Of a stretch of 64,000 nucleotides of DNA, positions 40,714 to 50,681 are shown piece by piece. Made by a program: the position numbers and the translations under genes. Each line of letters opens with the position of its first letter. The first letter of the stretch is position 1. The notes under the pieces are model-generated. The model worked only from the letters and a program-made list of their open reading frames with translations. It was not told the DNA's origin and searched no databases. Source of the DNA: Methylococcus sp. EFPC2 (lineage in GTDB: Bacteria; Pseudomonadota; Gammaproteobacteria; Methylococcales; Methylococcaceae); contig NZ_CP070491.1 in assembly GCF_016925495.1 (NCBI RefSeq), positions 3,670,001 through 3,734,000 of the forward strand. Direction: 5' to 3'.

Positions 40714-41958
40714 CTACGAAGCTTTTGCCGCGAGATGGGCGATGCGGATGGCGGCCGGCGGATGGCTGTAATGGAAGGCCGAATAGAGGGGGTCGGGTGT
40801 CAGCGTGCTGGCGTTTTCCCGGTAGAGCTTGACCAGCGCGCTGATGAGGTCGCCCGGGCGGGCCTGGGCGGCGGCGAAATCGTCGGCCTCGAACTCGTGC
40901 TTGCGCTGAAAATAGGCAATCACCGGTTGCAGGAACAAGGTGAAGGGCGACGAAATCAGCATGAACAGCAACAGCGCCGTGGCGTTGCCGTGCGCGCTTA
41001 CGCCCAGGCCATCGTAGAACCAGGCCTTGCCCATCAGCCAGCCCAGCAGCGCCAAACCCAGCAGGGTGATGGTGGCGCTGGCGATCAGCATCTTCAGCAC
41101 GTGTTTGCGCTTGAAATGGCCCAGTTCATGGGCCAGTACCGCTTCCAGCTCGTCGTGGCTGAGCGATTCGACCAGGGTGTCGAAGAAAACGATGCGCTTG
41201 TTGCTGCCCAGGCCGGTGAAATAAGCGTTGCCGTGGCCGGAGCGGCGCGAGCCGTCCATCACGAAGATGCCCTTGCTGTGGAAGCCGCAGCGGGCCAGCA
41301 AGGCTTCGATACGCTGGCGCAGGGTCTGGTCTTCCAGTGGGCTGAACTTGTTGAACAGCGGGGCGATGAAGGTGGGGTAGGCCCAGCTCAACAGCACGGA
41401 GAATCCCTGCAGGATGGCCCAGGCCAGCACCCACCAATAGGTTCCGACACCGTCCATCACCCACAGGATCAAGGCCAGCAGCGGTCCGCCTATGGCCACG
41501 CTGAGCGCGCTCTGCAGCAGCAGGTCGGTGACGAATTGCCGGGGGGTATTGCGGTTGAAGCCGAAGCGCTGCTCGATCACGAAGGTCCGGTAAACGGCGA
41601 GCGGGAGTTCCAGCAGCTGCATCAGTATCAGGGTGGAGAGTATCACGCCGACCCCGGTCCAGATCGCCGGGATATCCAGTTTCTGCCAAAGCCCCGCGAT
41701 CAGGTCGATGCCCCCGCCCAGGGTGAAGAGCAGCAGCAAGGCCGCGCCGATGGCGCGGTCGATCTCGCCCAGTTTGCCCTTGGCCAGGGTGTAGTCGGCC
41801 GCTTTCTGGTGGGCCTCCAGGGCGATATTGGCCCGGAAGGCCTCGGGCACTTGGTCTCGATGCGCCAGCACATGGGCAAACTGGCGCCGCGCCAGCCAGA
41901 ACTCGACGGCAAACGACAGGGCTAAGGCGAACAGGAAGATCAGGGTGAACGCGTTCAT
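40714..41958 (-). CDS. M48 family membrane metallopeptidase (Ste24/CAAX-type)
   Basis: 414 residues, an inner-membrane zinc protease. It has about six hydrophobic helices (starting [16 protein letters not shown], and around 67-90, 100-125, 155-195). The zinc motif [11 protein letters not shown] is at about residue 287, and [16 protein letters not shown] near 361 supplies the third metal ligand. The N-terminal Ste24-type domain sets it apart from HtpX. The substrate is unknown; family members cut misfolded or prenylated membrane proteins. It precedes rsgA in one operon, and orn is divergent (about 90 nt), a gene order common in gammaproteobacteria. Confidence 0.93.
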   Translation of the reverse strand: MNAFTLIFLFALALSFAVEFWLARRQFAHVLAHRDQVPEAFRANIALEAHQKAADYTLAKGKLGEIDRAIGAALLLLFTLGGGIDLIAGLWQKLDIPAIWTGVGVILSTLILMQLLELPLAVYRTFVIEQRFGFNRNTPRQFVTDLLLQSALSVAIGGPLLALILWVMDGVGTYWWVLAWAILQGFSVLLSWAYPTFIAPLFNKFSPLEDQTLRQRIEALLARCGFHSKGIFVMDGSRRSGHGNAYFTGLGSNKRIVFFDTLVESLSHDELEAVLAHELGHFKRKHVLKMLIASATITLLGLALLGWLMGKAWFYDGLGVSAHGNATALLLFMLISSPFTLFLQPVIAYFQRKHEFEADDFAAAQARPGDLISALVKLYRENASTLTPDPLYSAFHYSHPPAAIRIAHLAAKAS

Positions 41959-42047
41959 GGGCGGCGGCTTCCGGGGGGTGGGGCAAACGGCGGTACAGCT
42001 TAGCCTTTGCTAAAATGCCTGACAACCCAATCAACTCGGCGCAAAAC

Positions 42048-42593
42048 ATGGCACAAGATCCGCAAAATCTGATCTGGATAGACCTGGAGATGACCGGTCT
42101 GGACCCGCAAAACGACTCGATCATCGAGATCGCGACGGTCATTACCGACAAGGATCTGAACGTGCTGGCCGAAGGACCGGTGCTCGCCATCCATCAGCCG
42201 GAAGAGGTGTTGGGCCGCATGGACGACTGGAACCGTAAGCAGCACGGCGAATCCGGCCTCGTCCAGCGGGTGCGCGACAGCCGGATAGACGAGGCTGAGG
42301 CCGAGCGCCTGACCCTGGAATTCGTCTCGCAGTGGGTGCCGCAACGCGGCTCGCCCATGGCCGGCAACAGCATTTGTCAGGACCGGCGTTTCCTCTATCG
42401 CTGCATGCCCAAGCTGGAAGCCTATTTCCACTACCGCAACCTCGACGTCTCCACCCTCAAGGAATTGGCCGAACGCTGGACCCCGACGCTGAAGGAGGGG
42501 TTCAAGAAGAAAAACTCCCATCTCGCGCTGGACGACATCCTCGAATCCATCGCCGAGCTGAAATACTACCGCGAGCACTTCATCAAGGCTTGA
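42048..42593 (+). CDS. orn: oligoribonuclease
   Basis: 181 residues; degrades short RNAs (2-5 nt) and the linear product of cyclic-di-GMP hydrolysis, pGpG. DEDDh exonuclease residues: [11 protein letters not shown] (near residue 9), then [11 protein letters not shown], the HQPEEVL region, and [10 protein letters not shown] and SHLALDDI (catalytic Asp/His at the C-terminal end). The start ATG 42048 ([15 protein letters not shown]) is like the family N-terminus; ATG 42015 would add 11 residues without a ribosome binding site. The enzyme links to cyclic-di-GMP turnover by the HD-GYP and GGDEF proteins in the window. Confidence 0.96.
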   Translation: MAQDPQNLIWIDLEMTGLDPQNDSIIEIATVITDKDLNVLAEGPVLAIHQPEEVLGRMDDWNRKQHGESGLVQRVRDSRIDEAEAERLTLEFVSQWVPQRGSPMAGNSICQDRRFLYRCMPKLEAYFHYRNLDVSTLKELAERWTPTLKEGFKKKNSHLALDDILESIAELKYYREHFIKA

Positions 42594-42629
42594 TCATATT
42601 GCCGCGTTAGCGGCTTCACCGCTGGTAGG

Positions 42630-44675
42630 TTGCCCTTGAGTCCGATCGTACGCCTGCACGCATCCCGCAGCGCTCGTCTGCCGGCGTGGATGTTGCCTTT
42701 CTTGTGTCTGGCCCGGCCTATAGCCGCCGCCGACGTGGTCGAGCTCAGCGATATGAGCCTGGAGCAGCTCATGAGCCTGGAAGTGGAGGTCGAAACCGCG
42801 TCCAAATATCGCCAGAAATCGTCGGATATCGCCACGTCCTTGACCGTGGTCGGCAAGGACCAGATCAAACAATTCGGCCATCGCACGCTCGGCGATGTGC
42901 TGCGCAGCGTGCGCGGGTTTTTCGTGTCTTCCGACCGCATGTACGAGAACGTGGGCATCCGCGGTTTCGACCAGTCCGGCGATTACAACGGGCGCATGCT
43001 GGTGATGGTGGATGGCAACCGCATCAACGACGCGATCTACGATCAGGGATTCACCGGGACCGAGTTTCCGGTGGATGTGGACCTGATCGAGCGGGTGGAA
43101 GTCCTGCGCGGTCCGGGTTCGTCCATTTACGGCAACAACGCGTTTTTCGCCGTGATCAACATCATTACCCGGAGCGGCGCGGACTACCGCGGTGGCGAAC
43201 TGGCCGGTTCTTACGGCAGCTTCGATACCTACAAAGGCCGTTTCAGTTACGGCCGCAAGCTGGGCAGCGGCCTGGAGTTTCTGCTTTCCGGAACCGATTT
43301 GAACAGTGCGGGACCGACCTTGCGCTATCCCGAGTTCGATGACGCATCGGGTCCAGGCAGGACTTCCGGGACCAACGACGAGCACGGCAAGCAGTTTTTC
43401 GCCAAGGCGAGTTACGGCGGTTTCAGCGTCGAGGGCGGATACGGGCGACGTTACAAGGGATTGCCCGGCGGGGCTTTCGGCACCAATTTCGACGATCCGG
43501 CCAACAGCTATCAGGACAGTGAAGCTTTCGTGAACGCCCAGTATCAGGCCGCCTTGACCCCGAAGCTGGATTTCACCGGAAGATTCTTTTACGGCGACAA
43601 CGATTACAAGGGCGTGTATCGATACGGCGAGGTCACCAACCTGGATTTGGCGCATAGCTGGTGGACGGGGCTGGAGCTGCGATTGGTTTCCCGCCAGATC
43701 GACCGGCATACGGTCGTCGGCGGTTTGGAGATACAGGAGAACTGGCTGCAGGCCCAGAGGAATTTCGACCTATCCCCGGCGGCCACCTATCTGGACGACA
43801 AGCGCGACAGCCAGCGCATCGGTGTCTATCTGCAGGACGATTACCACCTGTGGGACGAGTTGAGCGTGAGTCTGGGAGGGCGCTTCGACAATAACTCGCT
43901 GATATCCGCCAGCCAGTTCAGTCCACGCCTGGGCGTGAATTATCGTCCCTTCGGCGACACCGTGATCAAGGCGCAATACAGCCAGGCCTTCCGCGCCCCC
44001 AATGTGTCGCATCTGTACTACGGCTTCCCGCCCGTTTACGACGAATTTGGCGGCCTGTCGACCACCGGCAGGCTGGCCAGCCCGAACTTAAAAGCCGAAC
44101 AGATCGAAACCTGGGAGCTGAGTTGGGAGCAGACCATCGCTCGCGCCTGGCAGGTGACGGCGAGCGCCTACTACTTGCATATGCACGACCTTTTTCGCAA
44201 ACGGACGGTCGACGCGAACTACTTCCAGGTCGTCAACCACGAAGCCGAGCGCGGATACGGGGGCGAGCTCGAACTGCGGCGGCAGTGGAGTAACGGCGCC
44301 ATGGTGCGCGGCAGTTACGGCCTTTATTTCGCGGAAACGGAAAGCGGGCAGGCCATCGCCAACGCGCCGCGCCATTTATTGCAGTTGAACGCCATGGCTC
44401 CGCTCTTCAGCGATCAGTGGCACGGTGGGGCGGAATTGCAGATGGTATCCCGGCGGGAGTCGGCATCGGCCGGCGTGCCCGCTTATACACGCGTCAATCT
44501 GAGTCTGTCGTATCAGCCGCTACGCAATCTCGATCTGTCGGCGACGGTGTACGATTTGTTCGGCGACCTGCGCCGCGAACTCTCTCCCGACGACTTGTTC
44601 GGCGACTCCCTGGGCGCAATCACGGTACCCCAGGACGGTCGCACCTTCCGCGTGAAACTGGTGTACCGGTTCTAA
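42630..44675 (+). CDS. TonB-dependent outer membrane receptor
   Basis: 681 residues of a TonB-dependent beta-barrel transporter. A signal-like segment (about 17-34) is followed by a short lead with EVEVETASKYRQKSSDIATS, the TonB-box and plug region, then the plug (about 50-175) including RGFFVSSDRMYENVGIRGFD, RVEVLRGPGSSIYGNNAF, and a 22-strand barrel ending RVKLVYRF, with aromatic C-terminus. Substrate unknown; the plug resembles colicin I/B12-type receptors rather than a clear siderophore class. The start is uncertain: TTG 42630 or 42636 near a GGTAGG, or ATG 42690. It follows orn by 36 nt. Confidence 0.88.
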   Translation: MPLSPIVRLHASRSARLPAWMLPFLCLARPIAAADVVELSDMSLEQLMSLEVEVETASKYRQKSSDIATSLTVVGKDQIKQFGHRTLGDVLRSVRGFFVSSDRMYENVGIRGFDQSGDYNGRMLVMVDGNRINDAIYDQGFTGTEFPVDVDLIERVEVLRGPGSSIYGNNAFFAVINIITRSGADYRGGELAGSYGSFDTYKGRFSYGRKLGSGLEFLLSGTDLNSAGPTLRYPEFDDASGPGRTSGTNDEHGKQFFAKASYGGFSVEGGYGRRYKGLPGGAFGTNFDDPANSYQDSEAFVNAQYQAALTPKLDFTGRFFYGDNDYKGVYRYGEVTNLDLAHSWWTGLELRLVSRQIDRHTVVGGLEIQENWLQAQRNFDLSPAATYLDDKRDSQRIGVYLQDDYHLWDELSVSLGGRFDNNSLISASQFSPRLGVNYRPFGDTVIKAQYSQAFRAPNVSHLYYGFPPVYDEFGGLSTTGRLASPNLKAEQIETWELSWEQTIARAWQVTASAYYLHMHDLFRKRTVDANYFQVVNHEAERGYGGELELRRQWSNGAMVRGSYGLYFAETESGQAIANAPRHLLQLNAMAPLFSDQWHGGAELQMVSRRESASAGVPAYTRVNLSLSYQPLRNLDLSATVYDLFGDLRRELSPDDLFGDSLGAITVPQDGRTFRVKLVYRF

Positions 44676-44765
44676 AGCAATTCTCCGCTCGTTGTCAGGC
44701 GCCGTTCGGCGCCTTGAGGAAGCGCTGTCTCCGAGGTGAGCGACCGGTCAGAGCTCGAGGCGTGT

Positions 44766-46346
44766 TCAGTGTACGATTTTGCCCAGCAAAGCCTGGATGA
44801 TGGGGCTCACCTTGGCGAGCGTGAGACCGGTCAGTGCCAGCAGCACGGCGCCGAGTAAGCGCAAAAAGACGAGATAGAAGCCCATAAAGGCCGGCAGAGG
44901 CTCGGTGGGCCGCAAGCGCAGGTTGGGCATGGCGAACATCAGTCCGAACCCGTAGGCATAAGACGCCAGGTAGCGGCCTATCGTCGAGGGGGTGGATTTC
45001 ATCAAGGCGTCGCGCGGCGCCGGACTATGCCGTGGCATCGCCAGGTCGGCATCGTTGCGCAGCCGGGCCACCCGCAGGCCGCGACCGAATGCGAGCGGCA
45101 GCGAGAGGCTGAGCCAGGATGCCAGGGCGAGTCCGAGGATGCGATCCAGGCGTGTGCCATAGCCGGTCGGCCAGCCCCAGACGGCTTTTTCCAGCCATAG
45201 GGTCAGCCTGTCCGATAGGGCCACATCCATGCGTGCGAGCTTTTCCTCGATCACATGGCTTTCCAGTGCGGCACCGACCTCTCTCGCACCGTCCTCGTCA
45301 CCCAAGGCTTCCAGCCGATGTTTTAAGGAGCGCAGCACATCGCTGCTTGGGCTGCCGCGCAGCAGCGCGTCCCGGATTTCAACCCATAGAAAATGCAGAT
45401 TGGGGATATAGGCCTGTTGCAGGTAGATCAGACCCGCCACCTGCAAGCCCTTGAAGTCCGTACGGTCGCCTCGCAGCGAGGCCTGACGCAAACTGAGGTT
45501 GCCGGGCGAGACGCGCATGTCGACCAGGAGGGCGTCGCCCGCTATTTCGGCGTAATCCAGGCGTATCGAGCGCATGACGCAACCTCTGAAATCGGCCATG
45601 TGCTTGAAAACGGACATTTGTTCGTCGTCGCCGAAATCGGCCTCACCCAAACGACAGAAGCGGAATTCCGCATCGTCGGCGAATATGACATTGCGCCAAC
45701 TGGCATGGCCGTCGACCGTTAGTCTCAGGAAAGCGGCGTCGGCGTCGAAACGGCTGGTGTCGAAGCGCAGGTCGGTGTAGTAGTGACTGCGATCGAAGCG
45801 GGCGGGCGCCGCGAAGCGGGTATCGCTGAAGCTCACGCCGCCCTTCAGCCCGGCCGGCTCGTGGAATTGGCTGGCGACGATTTCCACCGGTCCGGAAAAA
45901 TGGGCCTTGCGAAAAACGGCCTTGTTGTTGAAAACGCACGAATGCAAGGCAAATGGGCCATCGAAGCGGGCGCCCTCGAAGCGAGCGACACCGTCGACGG
46001 TGCTGTTTTCGATCTCGAGTGAGGACTGCAGATGGCCATGCGACAGGTCGATGGATTGCAGGGTCGCGTGATCGATCCACAGCGCCGCTTTAGGCCCGTC
46101 GCCGCTGACATGGAGCTTTCCCGACACCTGCACGCCTTGCAGGATGATGCGAGTGACACCCGCCGGCGGCTGCAGGCGCGCCAGGTCGATATTCCCGTCG
46201 ATCTGGATATCTCTGAGTTCGCCCGAGCGGCCGATCTCAAGATAGGCTTGCTCGACGGAGAGCTTTCCGGGCGCATCCGCGAGGGAGACCCGGGAGCAGC
46301 ACGCGACCACCAGGCCGCATGTCACCCCCCGTACGAGCGCCTTCAC
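44766..46346 (-). CDS. pentapeptide-repeat-like exported protein with C-terminal membrane helices
   Basis: 526 residues from GTG 46346. An N-terminal signal peptide (about 4-25, RVSLADA) is followed by a long region (about 60-330) of degenerate five-residue repeats, such as RFEGARFDGPF, NNKAVFRKAHFSG and RFDRSHYYTDLRFDTSRF. These predict a right-handed beta-helix. The last 150 residues hold three or four hydrophobic helices (near residues 405-425, 450-470, 485-515). I know no characterised protein with this layout. The start overlaps the stop of the upstream gene as GTGA, so it is coupled to the membrane protein and HEMGH protease before it. Function unknown. Confidence 0.78.
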   Translation of the reverse strand: MKALVRGVTCGLVVACCSRVSLADAPGKLSVEQAYLEIGRSGELRDIQIDGNIDLARLQPPAGVTRIILQGVQVSGKLHVSGDGPKAALWIDHATLQSIDLSHGHLQSSLEIENSTVDGVARFEGARFDGPFALHSCVFNNKAVFRKAHFSGPVEIVASQFHEPAGLKGGVSFSDTRFAAPARFDRSHYYTDLRFDTSRFDADAAFLRLTVDGHASWRNVIFADDAEFRFCRLGEADFGDDEQMSVFKHMADFRGCVMRSIRLDYAEIAGDALLVDMRVSPGNLSLRQASLRGDRTDFKGLQVAGLIYLQQAYIPNLHFLWVEIRDALLRGSPSSDVLRSLKHRLEALGDEDGAREVGAALESHVIEEKLARMDVALSDRLTLWLEKAVWGWPTGYGTRLDRILGLALASWLSLSLPLAFGRGLRVARLRNDADLAMPRHSPAPRDALMKSTPSTIGRYLASYAYGFGLMFAMPNLRLRPTEPLPAFMGFYLVFLRLLGAVLLALTGLTLAKVSPIIQALLGKIVH

Positions 46347-46885
46347 CGTATCTCGTCCAGCGATTTGAGCCGGCACCAGCGTGAGAGTGTCAGGCCGTCG
46401 ATCAAGCCCTGGGTCAGGGCGCTCAACTCCGCGACATCCTCGTCGCTCGTGCGCAAACTCTGCGAATTCGCGGCGAGCTTGACGTTTTCAGCGATGATGG
46501 CGGGGGAGGGCGTTCCCGCCGGCGAGGCGCTCTTACACACGGGCGCGTCGAGATTGCGCAGCAAGGCCGACTCGAAACCCCGCACGCGCCGTTCATAGGA
46601 GGCCGCGTTCACCTGGCTTCCGCGGCTGGCGACCAATTCGATGCGGTCCCGCAATTCAAGAACGATGATGTCGGGCGCCAAAGACCTCACTTGCTCATAC
46701 TGGCGTTTAAAACTCGTGTCGAAGCGCGCGCTGTCCTCGGCGCGAGCCCGGGCTTGGTACAAGGCCATGAGCGCCAGCAGGCCGATCTGCAAGCCGGTCA
46801 GCAAAACCTTGTCGTTCCGGTATGCGCCGGTTGGCCCCGCCCGTCGCTTGCCCAGCCCGGCGGGTACCCGCGTGTCGGCGTTCAC
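46343..46885 (-). CDS. single-pass membrane-anchored protein of unknown function
   Basis: 180 residues. A basic N-terminus (residues 1-25) and one membrane helix (LLTGLQIGLLALMALYQA, about 30-47) precede a soluble helical domain (50-180) with two cysteines (about 118 and 172). It probably faces the periplasm. No family is recognised. The GTG start overlaps the stop of the HEMGH protease gene and its own stop overlaps the next gene's GTG, so the three genes are translationally coupled; a longer frame from 46981 is rejected on this ground. Confidence 0.7.
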   Translation of the reverse strand: MNADTRVPAGLGKRRAGPTGAYRNDKVLLTGLQIGLLALMALYQARARAEDSARFDTSFKRQYEQVRSLAPDIIVLELRDRIELVASRGSQVNAASYERRVRGFESALLRNLDAPVCKSASPAGTPSPAIIAENVKLAANSQSLRTSDEDVAELSALTQGLIDGLTLSRWCRLKSLDEIR

Positions 46886-48054
46886 TGTTCGTCCCCCTGT
46901 CCGATCAAACTGCGGCACATTTGCAGCCTGAACATTTCCAGCATTTGTGCACCGCTGCTGTCCAGGTTGCCGCCTCCGCAAGGCGTGGATTGCAACGCCG
47001 TTTCGATCGCCCGCATGCGCTCCGTATCGGGGGGATGCGTGGAGGGGTAGGCGGACTTGACGGCTCCCTTGGGATTGGCGGCCGCGCGTGCCGCCACGAC
47101 CCGTTCATAGAGTTCCGGCCCGATTTTCATGCGCAAGGCCCGGGCTATGGTGGGGCTGGAGGAATTGCGCCCCATCTGCAGCAGCTTGTCGCTCATCGCG
47201 GCCAGGAAGTACCAGGAGGTGCCGAGCATGTTGATTGCGTGCCGCAGCTGCCCGTCGTTGCCGATCGAGCACTGTTTGCCCAATAGGCCGACGGCGGCAA
47301 GATCGGCCGACCGCTCGATCTGCTGGCGTTGCCGGAATTCGGGCAACAAGGCCTCCGGACAGGCGTTGCGCTCGTCTTTTTGCCGCTGGGTGAGGTTGGA
47401 GGGGAGCTTTGCGGGCGCCGGGTCCGATGCCACGTCGTCGATGCGCATGTGGCCCATTTCATGGGCCAGCACGAAAGCCGCCGCGCCCCGCAGCAGCCAA
47501 CCGACTCGTTGATTTTGCGGGGTGTCCAGGGACAGCGTGCTTTCATCCCAATACTTGCGGGTCGCTGCCAGTCCGACGGCGTCGACATAGGCCAACGCGG
47601 CGGTGAGATCGGGCTGGATTTTGTACTGGGTCAGGTAGGTCGCCGCGGCCAGGCGTTTCCAGGCCGCGGTATTCAGAAAAACGATGCCGGTGTCGACCTG
47701 GGTCAGCGCCCCGCCCTGCAGGTTTTCCCGGGTGAAGTTGTCCACGCCTGCGTCGGCCAGCACGGCGTCGCTTTCCAGACGGTCGGCGTCGACGGTGTAA
47801 AGATTGAGCCATCCGCTCCGATAGGCCCCGTTGATCTGCACGCCCTGCCATTGTCCCCCGGAGGCCCGCACCAGAGGCTCGGCGACTTCGCGGGTGGCAT
47901 CGGGAAAATAGGCGTCGAGGAGCGCGTTTTGCTGGAGCTTCTGCCAGATGCGCGATCCCGACGCTGCGGCGCCGGCGATGCGGGGAAACCCGAGACCGCA
48001 CAGCAACAGGCTGGTGAGCATTGCAACGATGACGCGGGCATATGAGAGTTTCAT
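46882..48054 (-). CDS. exported HEMGH metalloprotease, M48-like
   Basis: 390 residues. A signal peptide (1-30, RIAGAAA) precedes a catalytic domain with AHEMGHMRIDD (H198, E199, H202) and IERSADLAAVGLL near 253, the arrangement of a gluzincin zinc site (HExxH plus ExxAD). The C-terminal STHPPDTERMRAIE is typical of the M48 family. The inserted regions and periplasmic location differ from HtpX/Ste24. GGAGG precedes ATG 48054 by 8 nt. It is first in a three-gene coupled operon with a membrane-anchored protein and a pentapeptide-like protein, which may be its substrate, anchor or regulator (inference). Confidence 0.84.
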   Translation of the reverse strand: MKLSYARVIVAMLTSLLLCGLGFPRIAGAAASGSRIWQKLQQNALLDAYFPDATREVAEPLVRASGGQWQGVQINGAYRSGWLNLYTVDADRLESDAVLADAGVDNFTRENLQGGALTQVDTGIVFLNTAAWKRLAAATYLTQYKIQPDLTAALAYVDAVGLAATRKYWDESTLSLDTPQNQRVGWLLRGAAAFVLAHEMGHMRIDDVASDPAPAKLPSNLTQRQKDERNACPEALLPEFRQRQQIERSADLAAVGLLGKQCSIGNDGQLRHAINMLGTSWYFLAAMSDKLLQMGRNSSSPTIARALRMKIGPELYERVVAARAAANPKGAVKSAYPSTHPPDTERMRAIETALQSTPCGGGNLDSSGAQMLEMFRLQMCRSLIGQGDEQ

Positions 48055-48323
48055 AAATGCCTCCAAGGCTCAGGGAGATTTCCAACAGCCTCGCGGGTTA
48101 GTTCGGGCATTCGGGAAGATCAGGCCCCGCGTTCAGGTCTCATCATGAGACGGCAGCCCAGTGTCGTCAAGCACGGTGGACGCGGGCTTCCGCGCGAGGC
48201 AAGCTGAGTAAACGACGCCGCAACGCGCAGGCGGCCGCGGCCTAGAATAAGCCGGAAAACATGCTTGTCCTCCGCGGAGAGCGTTCCGGCGCCGCCAACC
48301 TAAGACCAACAGGAAGCCCGACC

Positions 48324-50678
48324 ATGTCCGCCGTCGCATGCCCACTGCCGCATGAATGCTTGTCAGCCCCGGTCGACCCGGCCGACCTCCCTTTCGAGAC
48401 CACGGCGGAGCTGGAGCCGTTCACCGGCGTGCTCGGGCACGAGCGGGCGATGCGCGCATTGGCGTTCGGCGTCGGCATGAACCGACCGGGCTACAACATC
48501 TTCGTCATGGGCGAGCCGGGTTCGGGACGCTTGTCCCTCACCACGCGCTACCTGCGCGATCAAGCCACGCGGCAGGCCACGCCGTGCGATTGGCTTTACG
48601 TGAACAATTTCGGCGAACCGCGCGAACCCCAAGTGCTCTGCCTGCCTGCCGGTGACGGCAAGGCCTTGCTGGCCGATCTCGAAACGCTGGTGGACAACCT
48701 GCTGGCCACCCTGCCGGCGGTCGTCGCAAACCCCGGTTACCAGCGCCGCAAGGCGGCCATAGAGCGCGAATTCAACCAGCGCTACGAAAAAGCGATCGAC
48801 AAGGTGCGCAAGCGCGCGCAGGAAAAAAGCGTGGGGGTCCTGCATGAAGGCGATACGGTCTCCTTCATGCCCATGCTCAATGGCGCCGTGGTCGGCGAAG
48901 AGGAGTTCGCCGGAATTCCCGAGGACATCCGGGATCTTTTTTTCAAGCAGGCCAGGGCGTTGGAAAAATATCTGGGTGAGGTGCTGCTCGAGCTGCCCCA
49001 GTGGAAACGGGAAACCGTCCAGCGTCTGCGTACGCTCAATCAGGACACCCTCGATCACGCGGTGGAACCGCTGCTCGCCGCGCTGGTCGCGAAATACGCG
49101 GAGCGGGCCGGCGTCATCGCTTATCTGGAGGCGTTGCGCCACAACCTGTTGCGGGTGGTCGGAGACACCTTGCTGGAGGATCATCCCCAGGGCACCCACG
49201 AAGAGGCGGCCCGGCGGTCCGCGCTGATCGAGACCTACGCGCCCAAACTCCTGGTGTCGCACGACCCCGCCGGCGGCGCGCCGGTCGTGCACGAGGCCAA
49301 CCCGACCTATCAGAACCTGTTCGGGCGCATCGAATATCTCAACGAGCAGGGCGTGCTGGTCACCCGTCATCGGCTGATCTATCCGGGGGCGCTGCATCTC
49401 GCCAACGGCGGCTATCTGATACTGGAGGTCGACAAACTGATAGGTGACCCGCAGGTGTGGCCTGCGCTCAAGAGAGCCCTGACGAGCCGGAGCATACGCA
49501 TCGAAAACCCTGGCCAGGATCAGTCTGCCGGGGCGGCCATGACGCTGAGTCCGCAGTCGGTGCCGTTGGACTTGAAAATCGTGTTGATCGGCGAACGTTC
49601 GCTTTATTACCTCCTGCAGGAGCTGGACGACGAATTCACCGAACTGTTCCGGGTGATGGCCGATTTCGACGACTGGTTGCCCAGAGACGAGCAAACCGTG
49701 CTGGCCATGATACGGCTGATACACAGCCGGTCGGAAACCTGCGGATTCCGACCGCTGACCGCGGGGGCGGCCGCCCGGTTGATCGAGTACTCGGCCCGCC
49801 TGGGCGAGTATCGGGGGCGCTTGTCGGTCCGCGTGGGCGAACTGCTGGAGCTGGCCGGTGAAGCAGAGATCATACGCGCGGGCAAGGACGAGCCGGTGAT
49901 CAGCCGTGCCCACGTCGAGGATGCTTTGCGCGGCAAGGCCGAGCGCCTCGACCGGATCGGCCGGCGCTTGCTGGAAGACATGCTGGACGGGGTCATCCTG
50001 ATCGATACCGCGGGAGTGGCGGTTGGGCGCGTCAATGGCCTGACCGTGCTGGAGGTCGGCGACAGCCGTTTCGGCTCGCCGGCCCGCATCACGGCAACGG
50101 TCTCACCGGGCGGGCGCGGTGTGCTGGACATCGAGCGCGAGGCGGCGCTGGGTCAGGCCATCCACTCCAAGGGCGTGATGATACTCGCCGGATATCTGAG
50201 CCACCGGTATGCCCGCAACCTGCCCCTGGCGATCAGCGCCACGCTCGCCCTGGAACAGTCCTATGGCTATATCGACGGCGACAGCGCATCGCTGGGGGAA
50301 GTGCTGGCGCTGATTTCGGCGCTCACCGGAAGGCCATTGCGCCAGTCTTTGGCCGTCACCGGCTCCATCAATCAGCATGGCGAGGTGCAGGCCGTGGGCG
50401 GTGTCAACGAAAAGATCGAGGGCTTCTTTCGTCTTTGCCAGGCACGTGGACTGACCGGGGAGCAAGGTGTCATCATCCCCGAGGCCAACCGGGCCAACCT
50501 CTTGCTGGATGTCGAGGTGGTCGAGGCCGCCAAGCGGGGGGAGTTCGGAGTTTACTCGGTGGCCACGGTAGACGAGGCGCTGGAATTGATGGCCGGGAAG
50601 CCGGCAAAAAACCTTAACGCGCTGGCCGTCAACCGCTTGCGCATAATGCGGAAACAGCGTGTTCCGCCCGTCGACTAA
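48324..50678 (+). CDS. LonB-like ATP-dependent protease (LonH/YcbZ type)
   Basis: 784 residues. The N-terminal AAA-like region (about 40-330) has a loop GEPGSGR in place of a strict Walker A. A long helical insert follows and an AAA lid, then the C-terminal Lon protease domain (about 560-784). The catalytic dyad is visible: Ser near 653 in IDGDSASLGE and Lys near 697 in GGVNEKIEGF, 44 residues apart as in Lon. It lacks the long Lon N-terminal LAN domain. The start ATG 48324 has AGGAAG 8 nt upstream. It is the first gene after a divergent spacer with the HEMGH operon (270 nt), and convergent with the membrane protein gene at 50682. Confidence 0.92.
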   Translation: MSAVACPLPHECLSAPVDPADLPFETTAELEPFTGVLGHERAMRALAFGVGMNRPGYNIFVMGEPGSGRLSLTTRYLRDQATRQATPCDWLYVNNFGEPREPQVLCLPAGDGKALLADLETLVDNLLATLPAVVANPGYQRRKAAIEREFNQRYEKAIDKVRKRAQEKSVGVLHEGDTVSFMPMLNGAVVGEEEFAGIPEDIRDLFFKQARALEKYLGEVLLELPQWKRETVQRLRTLNQDTLDHAVEPLLAALVAKYAERAGVIAYLEALRHNLLRVVGDTLLEDHPQGTHEEAARRSALIETYAPKLLVSHDPAGGAPVVHEANPTYQNLFGRIEYLNEQGVLVTRHRLIYPGALHLANGGYLILEVDKLIGDPQVWPALKRALTSRSIRIENPGQDQSAGAAMTLSPQSVPLDLKIVLIGERSLYYLLQELDDEFTELFRVMADFDDWLPRDEQTVLAMIRLIHSRSETCGFRPLTAGAAARLIEYSARLGEYRGRLSVRVGELLELAGEAEIIRAGKDEPVISRAHVEDALRGKAERLDRIGRRLLEDMLDGVILIDTAGVAVGRVNGLTVLEVGDSRFGSPARITATVSPGGRGVLDIEREAALGQAIHSKGVMILAGYLSHRYARNLPLAISATLALEQSYGYIDGDSASLGEVLALISALTGRPLRQSLAVTGSINQHGEVQAVGGVNEKIEGFFRLCQARGLTGEQGVIIPEANRANLLLDVEVVEAAKRGEFGVYSVATVDEALELMAGKPAKNLNALAVNRLRIMRKQRVPPVD

Positions 50679-50681
50679 GGC

